Positions 24,560 to 36,981 of a DNA stretch of 64,000 nt are shown piece by piece. The DNA is from Isoperla grammatica (Eukaryota; Arthropoda; Insecta; Plecoptera; Perlodidae). The notes under the pieces were generated by a model that saw only the letters and a list, made by a program, of their open reading frames with translations, had not been told where the DNA came from and ran no database searches. The stretch covers positions 6,757,788 to 6,821,787 of the forward strand of contig OX246741.1 of the NCBI GenBank assembly GCA_945910005.1. The letters run 5' to 3'. The stretch's first letter is position 1. The number at the start of each line of letters is the position of its first letter. Position numbers and translations under genes: made by a program.

Positions 24560-27530
24560 TCTCTCATTAAAAAGAACACAGCAACATCACGCATGTCATA
24601 CTTGAGCGTAAATTTATTTAATTAAAAAGTAATTTTGTAAATAAGTTTCTATTGAGAAAAAATGAAGGTCTGGTAAATGTCACATACTTGTGGTCTTGAC
24701 AAGTAAAACGTGAAGAATCATAATTCATAATGACTTCTTCACAATACAAGCCTCCAAAACCGTTCGTGCCCGGCATCAACCCAGCAGAAGATTGGCAGAG
24801 ATGGCGTCAACGCTACGAAATATACTACGAAGCGGCAGACATCGACACAAAGCCGGTAAGAAAGCAAAGAGCAGATCTCTTACAAGCGCTAGGCGATGAA
24901 GCCCTAGAATTGTATAACGTGATGAGCGTGACGCTCGGCAACGAAGAAGACAGAACCCCTCAAGTCATTCTAGACGGTATAACCAAACATTACATGCCAT
25001 ATAAAAACACGACGTATTTGCGCCATTTGTTTTTTACGGAAGTACAGTCACCGGAGCAAACAATAGACCAATACGTCACGGCCCTCCGAATCAAAGCCAA
25101 AAATTGCGATTTCGGAGCCATCACAGAGTCTCTGATAAAAGACCGAATGATATGTGGCATAAGCGATGACAGCCTAAGACAAAGGCTATTGAAAGACCAC
25201 ACCCTAACCCTTGACAAAGCACTCAACCTGTGCAGAGCTGACGAAAGCTCTAAAGTCCAGGCTCAGATGATGTGCACACGTGCTGAAGTAGCTCATGCCA
25301 TCACGTATTCCAACAATCATAGAAACAGGCCCAGGCAAAATGTTGAGGACTACAAAAAATCACAACAAAAACCTGAGAAAAATAATAGGCCTAATGATTC
25401 TAAAAATCCATGCTACAAATGTGGTACGTTCCATGCACCACGTCAGTGTCCAGCCTTCGGCAGAACCTGTCGCAAATGCAACAAAGCCAATCATTACTCC
25501 AAAATGTGCAGAATGAACCAGGGACACAACCCAGTCCTGCATGCAGTAGAAGGTGAGCATAAAACGTCCGAAAGTGACTCATCGGAGAATGAATCATTTA
25601 GCATAGAATCACTACAACTTGATGCTGTCACAAGCAGAGCCGAATGGATAGAACAGATCACAATACACAACGTGAAAATACCGTTCAAACTAGACTCAGG
25701 GTCGGAAGTCAACGTGATACCGATAGATACTTACAACAAGTTCAAGAAAAAACCTCCAGTAAAACCAACGAACAAACGAGTGACATCATACACCGGTCAC
25801 CAGATCAACCTAAAAGGTACGTGTCAACTAAAATGCAAAGTGAAAAATGTAAAGGCAACGTTAGACTTTTACGTAATTGAAAATGACTCGCCACCCATAC
25901 TAGGCCTAAAAGCATGTGAACAATTGCAGTTGCTCAAGAGAATTAACACAATAAACAGTGAAAACAAGGAGCAGGATACAACAATCAACAGTGCTCAAGA
26001 CATAATAAACAAATTTCCTCAAACCTTCAAAGGGATTGGCAAACTTAGCAACGTGCATGACATAAAGCTGGAAAGCAACGCCATCCCCCACATAGCAGCG
26101 GCACGGAAAATTCCAATATCATTACGAGAGAAAGTAAAGCGGGAGCTCGATCGAATGCTTCAGGAAAACATTATCATGAAAGAAGAAGGGCCCACAGAAT
26201 GGGTCAACCCCATTGTGCTAGTATCAAAGCCTAACGGGGGCATACGAATTTGTCTCGACCCAAGGCGCCTCAATAACTATATTCAACGTGAACATCTTGC
26301 TCTTCCCACAGCTGATGTCATATTCTCCGAACTACAGGGAGCAAAAGTGTTTTCGGTCCTTGACGTGTCGTCTGCGTTCTGGCAGATACCTCTTAGTGAA
26401 AAAAGTTCAAAGCTATGCACAATCGCCACACCATTTGGCAGATATCGATTTTTACGGCTTCCGTTCGGCATTAAAAGTGCATCAGAAATATTACAAAAGG
26501 AGATCAACAACCTAATAGATGGATTGGAGGGGGTGCTCAGCTATCAAGACGACATAATGGTATATGGATCAACGCTTGAAGAACACAACAAAAGGCTCAA
26601 CATGCTATTGGAAAAAGCCGAGAGATTCAACTTCAGGTTTTCCAAAGAAAAACTACAGCTGGCCGTGCCGACCATCAAGTACCTGGGCCACCAACTGTCA
26701 CCAGAGGGAATCCAAATACATCAGTCCAAGGTAAAAGCAATCAATGCCATTCCACAACCTAAAGACAAGGGTGAAGTGCAGAGATTCCTAGGCATGGTCA
26801 ACTTCCTATCCAAATTCATACCCAACATGTCTGAAAAAACCCATCACCTAAGACAACTCCTGCGGAAAGATAACGAGTTCGTATGGACAATTACACACCA
26901 ACAATCCTTTGATGAGCTTAAAACCGTGGTCACCACCTCACCTGTATTAGCCTACTTCGATAGAACCAAAGCTACAACGCTCTCGGTAGACGCAAGTCAA
27001 TTTGGATTAGGAGCGGTGCTCCTACAGAACAATCGTCCAATTGCCTATGCATCCGCCACACTAACACCCACCCAATGTAATTATCCGCAGATCGATAAGG
27101 AATTTATCGCAATTACATGGGCCTGCGAGCATTTTCACTTTTACTTATATGGGTCAGATTTTACAGTAGAAACTGACCATAAGCCATTGCTCGGGTTAGT
27201 GGAAAAACCGATAGAAAAGCTATCACCTCGCCTACAACGTCTCCTAGCAAGATTTTTGCGTTACAACCCCAAGCTACAACACGTACCCGGAAAATTTATG
27301 TACACCGCAGACACCTTATCAAGAGTACCCGATCCAACGCAAAGCGTCAACACGGATTTCTTACATGGGGAAGCATCGGCAGTTCACTCATTGGTTAGCT
27401 ACTCTGACGAAAAGTACGAGCGTCTTTGTCAAGACCACAAGTATGTGACAGTAAATAGTTTCGTTTCTAATTTAAGGCTTCACTCAAGGCAAAAGAGGTT
27501 TCTGCGCTCATAAAGAATTTGAAACATCCA
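24560..27530 (+). mobile_element. Gypsy element fragment (K02A2.6-like organisation), no LTR seen
   Basis: The body of the element is the Gag-Pol frame. I searched by eye for a matching pair of direct repeats on the two sides and for a tRNA-complementary primer site upstream of 24730, and found neither. The right break is estimated near 27440 from loss of Pol similarity. The left limit is uncertain; the 170 bp before the ATG may be element leader. The single gag-pol frame, the paired zinc knuckles and YQDD fit the K02A2.6-like group by general knowledge of the family. Confidence 0.75.
24730..27513 (+). CDS. Ty3/gypsy-type Gag-Pol polyprotein, truncated before integrase
   Basis: A single 927-residue frame encodes Gag and Pol without a frameshift. 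Residues 1-190 resemble the retrotransposon Gag region of gypsy elements (WQRWRQRYEIYYEA). Two zinc knuckles follow: CX2CX3HX4C from residue 228 and CX2CX4HX4C from 247. The retropepsin motif LDSGSEVNVIP has Asp322. The reverse transcriptase has LDVSSAFWQIP (Asp545), PFGRYRFLRLPFGI and YQDD at 605-608. RNase H has Asp754, Glu791 and Asp816 (ETDHKPL). The similarity ends around VSYSDEKYERLCQD; the last roughly 25 residues look like unrelated flanking sequence. Integrase and both LTRs are missing. The uninterrupted frame suggests a fairly recent insertion or truncation. It lies antisense inside the host gene's large intron. Confidence 0.95.
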   Translation: MTSSQYKPPKPFVPGINPAEDWQRWRQRYEIYYEAADIDTKPVRKQRADLLQALGDEALELYNVMSVTLGNEEDRTPQVILDGITKHYMPYKNTTYLRHLFFTEVQSPEQTIDQYVTALRIKAKNCDFGAITESLIKDRMICGISDDSLRQRLLKDHTLTLDKALNLCRADESSKVQAQMMCTRAEVAHAITYSNNHRNRPRQNVEDYKKSQQKPEKNNRPNDSKNPCYKCGTFHAPRQCPAFGRTCRKCNKANHYSKMCRMNQGHNPVLHAVEGEHKTSESDSSENESFSIESLQLDAVTSRAEWIEQITIHNVKIPFKLDSGSEVNVIPIDTYNKFKKKPPVKPTNKRVTSYTGHQINLKGTCQLKCKVKNVKATLDFYVIENDSPPILGLKACEQLQLLKRINTINSENKEQDTTINSAQDIINKFPQTFKGIGKLSNVHDIKLESNAIPHIAAARKIPISLREKVKRELDRMLQENIIMKEEGPTEWVNPIVLVSKPNGGIRICLDPRRLNNYIQREHLALPTADVIFSELQGAKVFSVLDVSSAFWQIPLSEKSSKLCTIATPFGRYRFLRLPFGIKSASEILQKEINNLIDGLEGVLSYQDDIMVYGSTLEEHNKRLNMLLEKAERFNFRFSKEKLQLAVPTIKYLGHQLSPEGIQIHQSKVKAINAIPQPKDKGEVQRFLGMVNFLSKFIPNMSEKTHHLRQLLRKDNEFVWTITHQQSFDELKTVVTTSPVLAYFDRTKATTLSVDASQFGLGAVLLQNNRPIAYASATLTPTQCNYPQIDKEFIAITWACEHFHFYLYGSDFTVETDHKPLLGLVEKPIEKLSPRLQRLLARFLRYNPKLQHVPGKFMYTADTLSRVPDPTQSVNTDFLHGEASAVHSLVSYSDEKYERLCQDHKYVTVNSFVSNLRLHSRQKRFLRS

Positions 27531-29419
27531 AAATTTGGCTTTGAATTGTAAATGAAATCTAAACGGAGGTTTTGATAAGCGCATACACTTTGATTAGATG
27601 GTTGGAAAACAATTTTGGTTATTTAAATCGTGAAAAACTCTATTTGTACATCTTAGGAACTAGGCTACATCTTAGATGCGTTACTTGTTCACAGAAGATG
27701 ACGCAAAACACTAAATTCTAAACATTACCGTCCTGTGCATTTGGAGTTTGGACTGTCTTCTCTAAATTTAATAGTTTTGCTCTGTATTATATAGTTTTTA
27801 TAAACTGACCATAAAACCTATTTGACATCTTGTGTCCATCCATGCTTCGATAGTTTTGAAAAAAGTTCCTCGCTATTCTCTCTCCTTCAAAGTGTTCGAA
27901 TGTATTACACTCCACAGCCTTGAACATAATGTTCTACATTGCAACCTCGCACCACCTCTACTATTTTTAACTTCCACTTTCCCTCCGGTTAAAATCTCTA
28001 ATGTTTCTCCGTTACTCAAACTGTCTCACACTTACACTAATCACCCTTCGTTTGTTTTCTTTGAACAATATTTTATATCTCTCGTTCCTCATTTCCTCTT
28101 CCAAGTACTTCCTCATTATATCGTGACTCTTACTCCCTCAGGGGATATTTAAGATTCAACGTCTAATGTCTCCCTACGCGCTACGATCATCTTATGTGTT
28201 GAGCATACCTGCCAGTTAACTGTCGGGAGTTAAAGATTTTGTAGCGTATCCCGTATTATCCTTAATATAGTCCCCGAAAACCTCTAAAAGCAATGGCCCT
28301 TGCTATTCACTTGGTAGTAATATTCTATTCTATATTTTCATAATACCGTAAAATGTTGGCTTTATAAGAAAAAGATTTTTCTTGATACTTGCCAAGTTTC
28401 ACCAAATTTTTAGCTCCGAAATAAATCGTTAATCGGAGATAGAAGACACTATGGATTTTGAAAGTGGTTTGATGAAACTATGGTAACCAATCCAAGATTA
28501 TTAAATCGGATATTCACAATGTTTGGCGAATTCGGAAAAATAGAAGTCGCAAAACAGAAATAAAAACATCCAAGGGTTATTTAAGTATATACGATCATCA
28601 TAGAAGAATGACCATAACGCCTCCATGCACCTATATAATTAATTTCCCTTTTCAATATCGTCCATGTTCCATATATCCACTCATATCGTAGGGTTATTGA
28701 AGGCTGCAATTACAGCAACCATGCAAAACTATTGCGTTGGTCATTCCGCGCAGTCTTCTGTCTGTTGGCGAGTTACATATTATGTTTTACTTTTAATCAT
28801 CACGCTACGCTATGGCTGCACGGACGGAAGCTTAGCGGTCGGCCATGGCATTCCTTTAAAACTTTCATGTTGCTTCATTCAGTTTCAAATAACATGTGAT
28901 CGAGCTGCCGTTGTTTTTCATCACGGCTCTTACCGCGTTGTCTGTCACTAGTACCATATATTTAAAGTGAAATATGAATTATAGAAGCAGCATCTCAATT
29001 ATATATCGTTCATGCAGTATGTAATTAATACTTGAGTATTAAAAGAAACAAGAATCTGCTTACAAAATGCATATAGCCGTAAAGTTGACCTACTTTCAAG
29101 TGATTAACACATTTATGTACGTCAGGGGATGTTTTGCTACGGGATATTTTGTTGGCAGATTGTTTCACATAACATACCGGCGTCAAATAGAACATTGCAA
29201 TGTTACTTCACGTTTTGTCATGATCAGCACCGGTTAGGCGAATATTTTTAGGCTGGAAAAATGTTTTCATTCTTAAAACAAAACGTTAGTTTGGTTAAAA
29301 CTGGTAAGACTATAGAACTGAGAAGTTAGCCACAATTTTAAATATCTTGAGAACGATATAAAAAAACTGATACAGTTTCGTCAGAACTAAACATATTTAC
29401 ACAAGATCATAACTGTTAA
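27531..29419. other. Intron 1, part 3
   Basis: No structure recognised. Pyrimidine-rich sequence at 27840-28130 leaves a 106-codon frame open, without any domain. Confidence 0.45.
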
Positions 29420-29590
29420 GGATTATTTATTTATTTTATCCCTCTTTAGCCTGATGAGTGATGATTGATGAATGATAATGACGAAGGGAGGAGGGGAAGC
29501 CTGGTACCGGCACGTAGCCTACTCATATCGAAAAGTACAAAGGGGACCATCGGCTTTACGTCCTATCCGAAAGGACGGTGTAACTTGACC
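29420..29590 (+). mobile_element. SINE or LINE tail-like fragment
   Basis: A TTTATTTATTTTATCC stretch is followed by TACCGGCACGTAGCC and GGCTTTACGTCCTATCCGAA with AGGACGG, a pattern typical of invertebrate retroposon tails. No reading frame. Confidence 0.45.
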
Positions 29591-29949
29591 AGTCATATAG
29601 GTTCCTCCCATGTTATTTTGATGCTAACTTGGTAACTTTATGGATATTATAGTTTTGAAGATATTATTCAAAAAACGTTAGGAATGCACGGTGTCGTATC
29701 GGCCATCGAACTCATGGCTATTTGCAGTACCAGTGATAGATCCAGGGAATTCTTTGCGCATCTAAAATTAACATCATACTAAGTATGCGTTGCGCGCGGG
29801 TGTAACGGATGCACTGACGGTAAGTGTAAGTACTAATGTAATTACATGAAGTATTCCGCCCGGCAAACACTCTGTACAGTACAAACAGACAGACAGCCAG
29901 ACACGTGCGAGGAGGACTATAATAGACGGCGACCAATTGGGATACCGAG

Positions 29950-30112
29950 ATACCGGATATGTGGAGGAGGTGACACTTATTCCACTTCCGGTGGCAGACG
30001 AGCCACGTTCGACTCCCGGCGAGGGAGTCAAGCACGTAGGCACCGTCGGTTGGAGTGACCCTATTCGCCTTGAGGGCAGGAGGGCCGGCTTCGACTCCAG
30101 GGGAGATAATAT
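29950..30112 (+). mobile_element. Two tandem tRNA-like modules
   Basis: B-box-like GTTCGACTCCC (30007) and CTTCGACTCCA (30089) lie 82 bp apart, each before a G-rich stem-like part. Probably a SINE with a duplicated tRNA-related head. Frames open on both strands here are not supported as genes. Confidence 0.4.
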
Positions 30113-30785
30113 ACCAGCGCTCTGAGTGTAAACTATCTTTAAAATGAAGGGGTTGCTCCATAGAAGCCGCCAAGGGGGGACAAGACAGGGCACTTGCCCC
30201 CTTCGAATTAAAATTGCGCCTGAGTTAAAAGAAAATGATCGTGTATTTTTTGAAAGTTTTTTTTTATCAGACAGATAGTATTACTGAATCTAAAATGGGT
30301 TGAACAGTAAAACAATTGAAACATAACGCTGCATTTTCACCAATCTGGATGAGTTGAGGATATAATATTAAGTAGAATGTCGAATCTTTAGAGGATGATT
30401 AAAAAATGGTAAATATGTTTATTTTTTAACATATGGTATTCGATTGAGCTAATTCGGATACTAAGTAAATCAATTATAACGTTTTACGATCACGTTATCT
30501 AATTAATTATAATTGCTTACGTAAAGTAATAACATAACAGTGAATATAATCTATACATTAGGAAATTACTAAATGATTACATACGTTTTTGAGGTCAATT
30601 CAGCGGTATGTATACATAAAATTGCATGTTAACAATTATTGCCGTCATATCAGACAACTAAATATTTCGATACGTTAATTTAAGTGTCTAGCAGCTATAA
30701 ATTCTACACGTTATAGCTCATCGCTATAAATATTGCGATATACCTAACCGTTTCCACAGGTTTGCTGTTTAGTTTCAACCGTAGT

Positions 30786-31082
30786 CAGTGGTGTATTCGA
30801 GCCTAGGCGGGATTAGACACCGCCTAGGCACTTTTATTTGGAGGCTATAGGCTAGCCTAGGCGCTTTTTCACAGTACTGTTGATTAAATTTCAAGAACCC
30901 GTATAGTATTCACAATATCTATAATTGAGAAAAAATACGTTACCTCAACGTCTTCATGTATTCAGGTTTCATTTCTGTAAAATCTTTTTCCGACCACTTA
31001 AAAGCAATTGCCCCCCCCCCCCCCCCTGTTCACACGTGAATTCGACCACCTAGGCGCTTTATATTTTAGGAATACACCACTG
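30786..31082. mobile_element. hAT-like MITE of the same type, CAGTGGTG termini
   Basis: The ends are CAGTGGTGTATTC and GAATACACCACTG, flanked by ACCGTAGT (30778-30785) and ACCGTAGC (31083-31090), a 7-of-8 target duplication. It contains internal CCTAGGCG motifs and a 16-C run near the right end. The ends are close to those of the 8.8-kb element, suggesting related families. No coding capacity. Confidence 0.85.
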
Positions 31083-33328
31083 ACCGTAGCTATATTTTCC
31101 AATGCACTCAGTCTTAATTTCATTACCATAGCGTACTCATGGCACAGTAACAGTATATAGGCCACTGTGGTTGGTCATTAGCTCTTTATTATGCTCATAT
31201 GGAAACTGAACAAAACAACCGCTACCATTATTGCCAACTGAGCGATGGGTGACTCGACTAAGGCTGAAATGTGAACTATATTTACCTAGTGGATATCATA
31301 GAGACATGGAATAATGTTGTAACCATAGTTAACTTAACTTGTGCAAGCATAATATTGACATTATTGTAATAATTTAACAATCACATGTGATTTGTTATTT
31401 TACCTATACATATACTTACTGTGGTTAATACAACTCACAGCTAGCACGATTCTCGAAATTATAAAGATAACGAATATAATATAACCTTCTAGATAGCGCA
31501 TGTACGAAAGATGTGTTTACAGATTACCAGATTTTGTAAGATTACAAAAACTGATTTTATAATTTGAAGGAATCATATTACACTTTCCATCTACAAGGAT
31601 AATAATTAGTTGTTATTAGTTTTAGTCGTAGTTATAATTGGCAAACACGTTGCTAAATAATTGCATTACGCAAGTTCCTCTGCTGCATATTTACACGTTT
31701 GCGTACGTGTCCGGGCATATGTCTACCGAATAACTGAACTGAAGGTCGCTCAGATAAGCCAAAGAGCTTCACAATAATTAAAAGACAATTACAGTTTCAA
31801 ACTAACGTCCAACGTCTGTTCTGTTTGCGCACCTGTGATGTTGCGCCACATTTACACGCTGACCGCAACCCACCGCCTTTACGATGTAGCTACATTCGAA
31901 ATCTGTCAACTCACTGCCTTCTAATGATACTAATAAGGAAGTGGGATGTATATTTCTTTCATTATTAAGTATGTCAGACAGATTTCGTTCTAGGTTTGCG
32001 CGATAATTAGTCGAAAAAACTTAATAATATTATTTTCCGGGACTATTACTTTTGGCATCAATGCGATATGGGGGCATGCCCTGGTTGTAGTGTTGCGAAA
32101 TATCCGTTTAATAATGACCGTTTCTGATCTCGTCATCTTGAGCGAATCATGTTCGCTTATCTTCTTATCAGCCTCGTTGCCCACGCGAGGATAGTGGAAA
32201 TTGAGGGGGAAGATCGTGTTTGTTACATCTACTCTATAAGCTTACACTATAACTACACTCTGACAGTCTCGGACACACAATACGTACACCAAGCCTATGA
32301 TTTGTTTTCATTTTTAAACCAATGAGAAAAGAGTATAACAGTACTACAGGAGATTGTATACGGTTAGATCTATGCCCATATATGTGATTGACAAACAATA
32401 TGCAGACAGGAAGACTGTGGGAAGACTGGTATAGAGCGCTAGAGCTAATAGAAATAAACTATAGAGGAGTATAGGTATGTAAATAAAGAGAAATAGAAGA
32501 GAACATGACAGGAATTAGAATGTGTCAATAAACATGTGAGCAGATGTACTTATAAAACATTGTGGCTGTCTACACTATCGGAAGCCCCAGCTGCAGCAAT
32601 ACATACGCATATTTAGTTTTGTATACCAAGTATTCATTGCTACCTTATTAGGAATATTCACATGATAAATCAGTCACATCTTGACACATCTTTCTTCCCC
32701 AACACTCGATCATCATTCGTTTATATCCTTATACTATTCCCTCTCCATTCTATTTCGCTCTGGCAGTCATCAAGTTTCACACAGTGTTAAAACTAAGTTA
32801 CAACCTTCTGGCACCGTTTACCAGATGTTCTGTTTAAGTGGTAATTGTGCAACGCCAATATAACCAATGTATAACAACTAATGAGATTCACTTCCTTTGC
32901 ATTATGACTTGACTTGAGTAGTTTTGCGGGATGCGTGAAAGAATTTACAACCAGGTTGTATAAAGCATAGGAAATAAAATATCTAATAAAATTTGACGTT
33001 AAAAATATTCTGGTTGATCCAATTGTTGTGAATGATATTAGATTGGAGTGTTATTATTATGTTGGGTGCGTCTACTACAAATTATGCTCCGGAAACTCGC
33101 ACAAAGCCATCGTTATTGTGGTCACTATCATTACACTTTCACAGCACGCTATATATCCAAGTAATTACTCTCAATTTTCACGAGTGTATAACATTCACAA
33201 CCGCAAATTAGAACAAAACGAAGTTACATTGAACGAGAGTGATACTCGCGAGTAATACCACAGAGTTTCAAGACGTGCAACACGATCTGTGAGTATATAT
33301 ATACCACATGTGCACGAGGCTACATATA

Positions 33329-33372
33329 CATGATCCAACAATGTATGTAAGGAAAGATATTGTTGGATCATG
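33329..33372. repeat. Perfect 14-bp stem hairpin
   Basis: CATGATCCAACAAT and its exact inverse are separated by 16 bp. It is shorter than a usual microRNA precursor. Function unknown. Confidence 0.5.
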
Positions 33373-35524
33373 CGTGTTATACACCCGCCAGTGAGTATGA
33401 GAACCTTAGCTAGAGAGTAAAAGTTACTTTTCTCGGTGTTCCCACACTTTACGGTTAAAGATATGAGAGGAAATACTAGACTTGTAACAACCGTTAAATA
33501 TATTCATTCAATATTGATACATATATTCAGTTATCAGTTAGGCTTCTTTGGTGTAGTTGGGCTACTTCGGGTATTCGGAGAGTTGAGAAATACTATTTTA
33601 ATATCTGACTCTTTGTGTTTATACGTTTAATTCAATTTTATTGTGATTTTCCTGTTCCATGACAAGACAAGATGAAAAAATGTACTTTCTGGGTTCAAGT
33701 TCAGTAATAACTAATTTCTCTGTACGTAAAATATACATTCCGGTTGTAAACATTTACGTGTTTGTGTTAAAATAAATGTTACAAGGTTTTGGGTTTGAAT
33801 CCCTGTGTCCAAGGTCATGTTTAGGGACTCTATTACTAAACCACTAAACACATCCTTGAGAAAACTTCTATTATTGGCGGGAATCGAGCCGGCAGCCAGT
33901 TGAACTAGAGTATCGCGTGCCTGTCAGAGCCAAACACCGGAGAATGTACACAGTAGCACTGGGAAGTAATAATATCATATCCTCATAAAAAAATCAAAGC
34001 ACGAATCTCTTGTATACAGAATTTCATAGAAATTAACATTTTATTCGCGTTTCCAGATAGCTTATCTCTCTCTTTCATGTCAATGATGTACGAATGTTGA
34101 AGTTCTCACAATCCGAAAGTCCAACGGACAGTTCCGGTCGGTCATAATGTTAGATCTGGTGAAGCACAGGAAGTTCTAATTGGGGAGTTGTTGAAGGTAA
34201 CATGGAAAGATTCGGGTAACATGTTCCAAGATCCATGTTCTTGCATCTCGTACATACAATCTCATTTAGTTCACGTCGACTTGGAAGAAAATGCAAGTGA
34301 AACATGCAAATCGCGTTCGTGCGAGGAGATATTAAGTGCACTACCGTAGATTTATAGTGACAGCTGGGCTCGAATTCACGCACTCACTCACGCACGCACT
34401 CACGCACTCACGCACGCAGGATCGTGGCGAAGACGTTTCCTTTTACGAAACAACACACGGAGATACCGAACGAAGAGTTAAATGGTCTCGACGTATTTCT
34501 ACGTTTGTAAACGGTGTTTCAGCGGTCAGCAACCCCGGGTTGGAGGACCAAGCGCGTGAGAACGTCTTCAACATGGTTACGAAACTCGATGGTACATTCG
34601 CTAAAATTTATAATTACAAATATTGGCTCGTTTGCTCTTCAATGTTGATCAATCCGAATATTGTAGTATCTTGGATATTAAAAATAAAATAGTTTTAGTA
34701 TCAAAACGTGTGTAAAAAAGTTATTTTCATTAATTAGGTATTGAAAGTAACCATTCAACTTCTTTTCACAGGTATTCATCAAACCCAACAAAAAATATAA
34801 CAAAAATAAAGTTTGAACACTTTCGTTAAATGTTTCCTTCCACTCCTTCTACACACTCAGAAACCCATAACCCAAAATGAAATCCAATCAAAATGCATTA
34901 TATATATTCCAAAATCCAAAATTTGGTTAAATTTGGTTAAAGCGACATGACACACAAACATAATTTGCAAATACGAGTCAAATCGCATATTATCATATTA
35001 TGTGCGCAGGTTGGCCTGTCCTTGATACAGTGTCATAAAGTAGATAAGCCTACGCCCAAACGTTCGCACCTGCGGAGGCCCTAACGCTACAGAGGACCAC
35101 ACATGACAACTTACAAGGCCACGTTGCAATGCACTACTCGAGCTGGCATCACTGTATCCCACACCAGCTGTACCGAGTACTATCTCAGTACCTACACAAT
35201 TAACATAGTAAAGTGTTGTTTATTTTTATTGTGGATATAATTCAATGTCAGGGGAACACAATAGCGCATCCATACATATGTCTGACCCGCAGAGTGTTTG
35301 TTCAACGCTTGACACGCATGTTGAGCATGGCTGGCTCACGTCACGTCACGTTGCGAGCACATCAACATTACTGAAAATTTCAGTGAAATGTGAGGATTTT
35401 TCTTGGAAGAATAAATATTCGATATAAAAAAATAATTTGGGAAAAATGAGAAACATAGAAACATTCGCAGTGTTAAATTTGTGTAAAATTATAACAATAT
35501 TTTACAAAGCTTCTCCATATAACT

Positions 35525-35650
35525 TTAAGATTGATTAATGGGGCTTAACGTCTCATATTTTCGCAACTATGGCCAATCGAGACGATGAGCGGGTGATAAT
35601 GAAGATGAGAAAGATGATGATGAAGAATAAAGCCACATCCGAATCAGGTC
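35525..35650. mobile_element. SINE-like body fragment
   Basis: GGGCTTAACGTCTCATATTT and GGTGATAATGAAGATGA resemble parts near 61045-61150 and the SINE copies at 1.6 and 17.7 kb. It lacks the tRNA head. Confidence 0.5.
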
Positions 35651-36981
35651 CATTGTACGTCGCGTGGGTCGTCATACAGGAGTCCAGCACTAAGTGTTTA
35701 ATGTAACATAAAGCGACACCCATACTGAACCCAACTGAACGATAAACATGGAAAAGCTACACATTAGAACTAACATACATTTTTACTGGAGTCACGGCAA
35801 TATAGAAAGTAGAAACCAGAAATGCAATTTTGCGAAAACAACTAAAAAATAGGACATCAAACTTACATAATTTATATATATATAGGTAACCTACGATCCA
35901 GAATGTGAATTGGGCAATACGAATATGTAAACACGTTGACTGGGTACTGTGCTTAATAACTCAAGCACAACGCGTACTGTACAGTGTACACCCCGTTAAG
36001 TTCTACCAGCATAACCTAGCAATACTAAGTTGGCATGGAAGACTTCATGTCTCTAGAATTGCGTGCAAGAACTCGGCCTACAACTTAATATGTCTCTTTC
36101 TATTCTTATTACATAATTTATCAACCTCGAGTAATAAATATCTTAATCCATTCGAGAGGGATAATGTAAGTTGAAACGTAATTTGAGAACTGCAAGACTG
36201 CAAAGAATACCGCTCTAAGAAGCTAGATATAAAAACTGTACATTGTATATGTACCAACTGTTGTGCAACGTCTCGGCTAATTGCATCCAGCACCTGCATG
36301 GGATGACCACGTGATACAAAGGAGAAGGGGGGGGGGGGAATGTAGATCATCAAGACAAGGATTGTATAAATATTATGACGTTAGTACCATATATCTATGT
36401 GTATACATTATGATGAATAAAAGCGATAGAAATAAAAATACTATTACTTAGTAACTAAATAAAAAACTTAAACGTTATTAGGACCACATTTAGCTGCATT
36501 ATTGTGTTCAGCTATTTTATATTTATACTATATATCGGTCAGTTTCAAGAAAATTATAGAAGATTTACCTAATAATAAACATAAGATTTCGAGTGTTTTC
36601 AATCCAGATACCCCGGCCCCAGTTCCCAATTAGTGTGTTTGTAGCTTTCACAGCTTACAGGAATCTAAGTTATACTTTGGCACGGTAAAGGGATTCACAG
36701 AAGCTCCCGAACTAACTAACTAAGTGACGAAGAAAACATATTTACTCCCTTGATTTACTTATGTCACATACTGTACATAATACAATACATACAACGTCAA
36801 CGTAAATGTCGTTTATTTCCGTATGTTTCAGAGATGAAACAACAAAATGAAAGAGAGATTCCTTGTCCACCACTGAGATCAGTTAATGAGCTAATTTAGA
36901 TGGTTATTATTCGCGTCTCTTCGTCGTAGTCTATAATTAATACTACAACAGTTGACAAAACGTTCGGCGTGGCCTACTTTT

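Larger units (their letters stand above)
31091..36981. other. Intron 1, part 4
   Basis: Apart from the hairpin at 33.3 kb and the SINE body at 35.5 kb only short motifs are seen: an ACTCACGCACGC repeat at 34378-34420, a tRNA-like GGGTTTGAATCCC at 33790 and a G run at 36328-36339. Confidence 0.45.

Noticed and set aside
24000..24729. 5' LTR of the gypsy fragment
   Set aside because: No TG...CA-bounded sequence repeats downstream of the element and no primer site was found.
29718..30193. Overlapping 139- and 151-codon minus-strand frames
   Set aside because: They cover the tRNA-like SINE modules and show no domain.
33329..33372. microRNA precursor
   Set aside because: The perfect stem is only 14 bp; extension to the usual 22 or more pairs fails.
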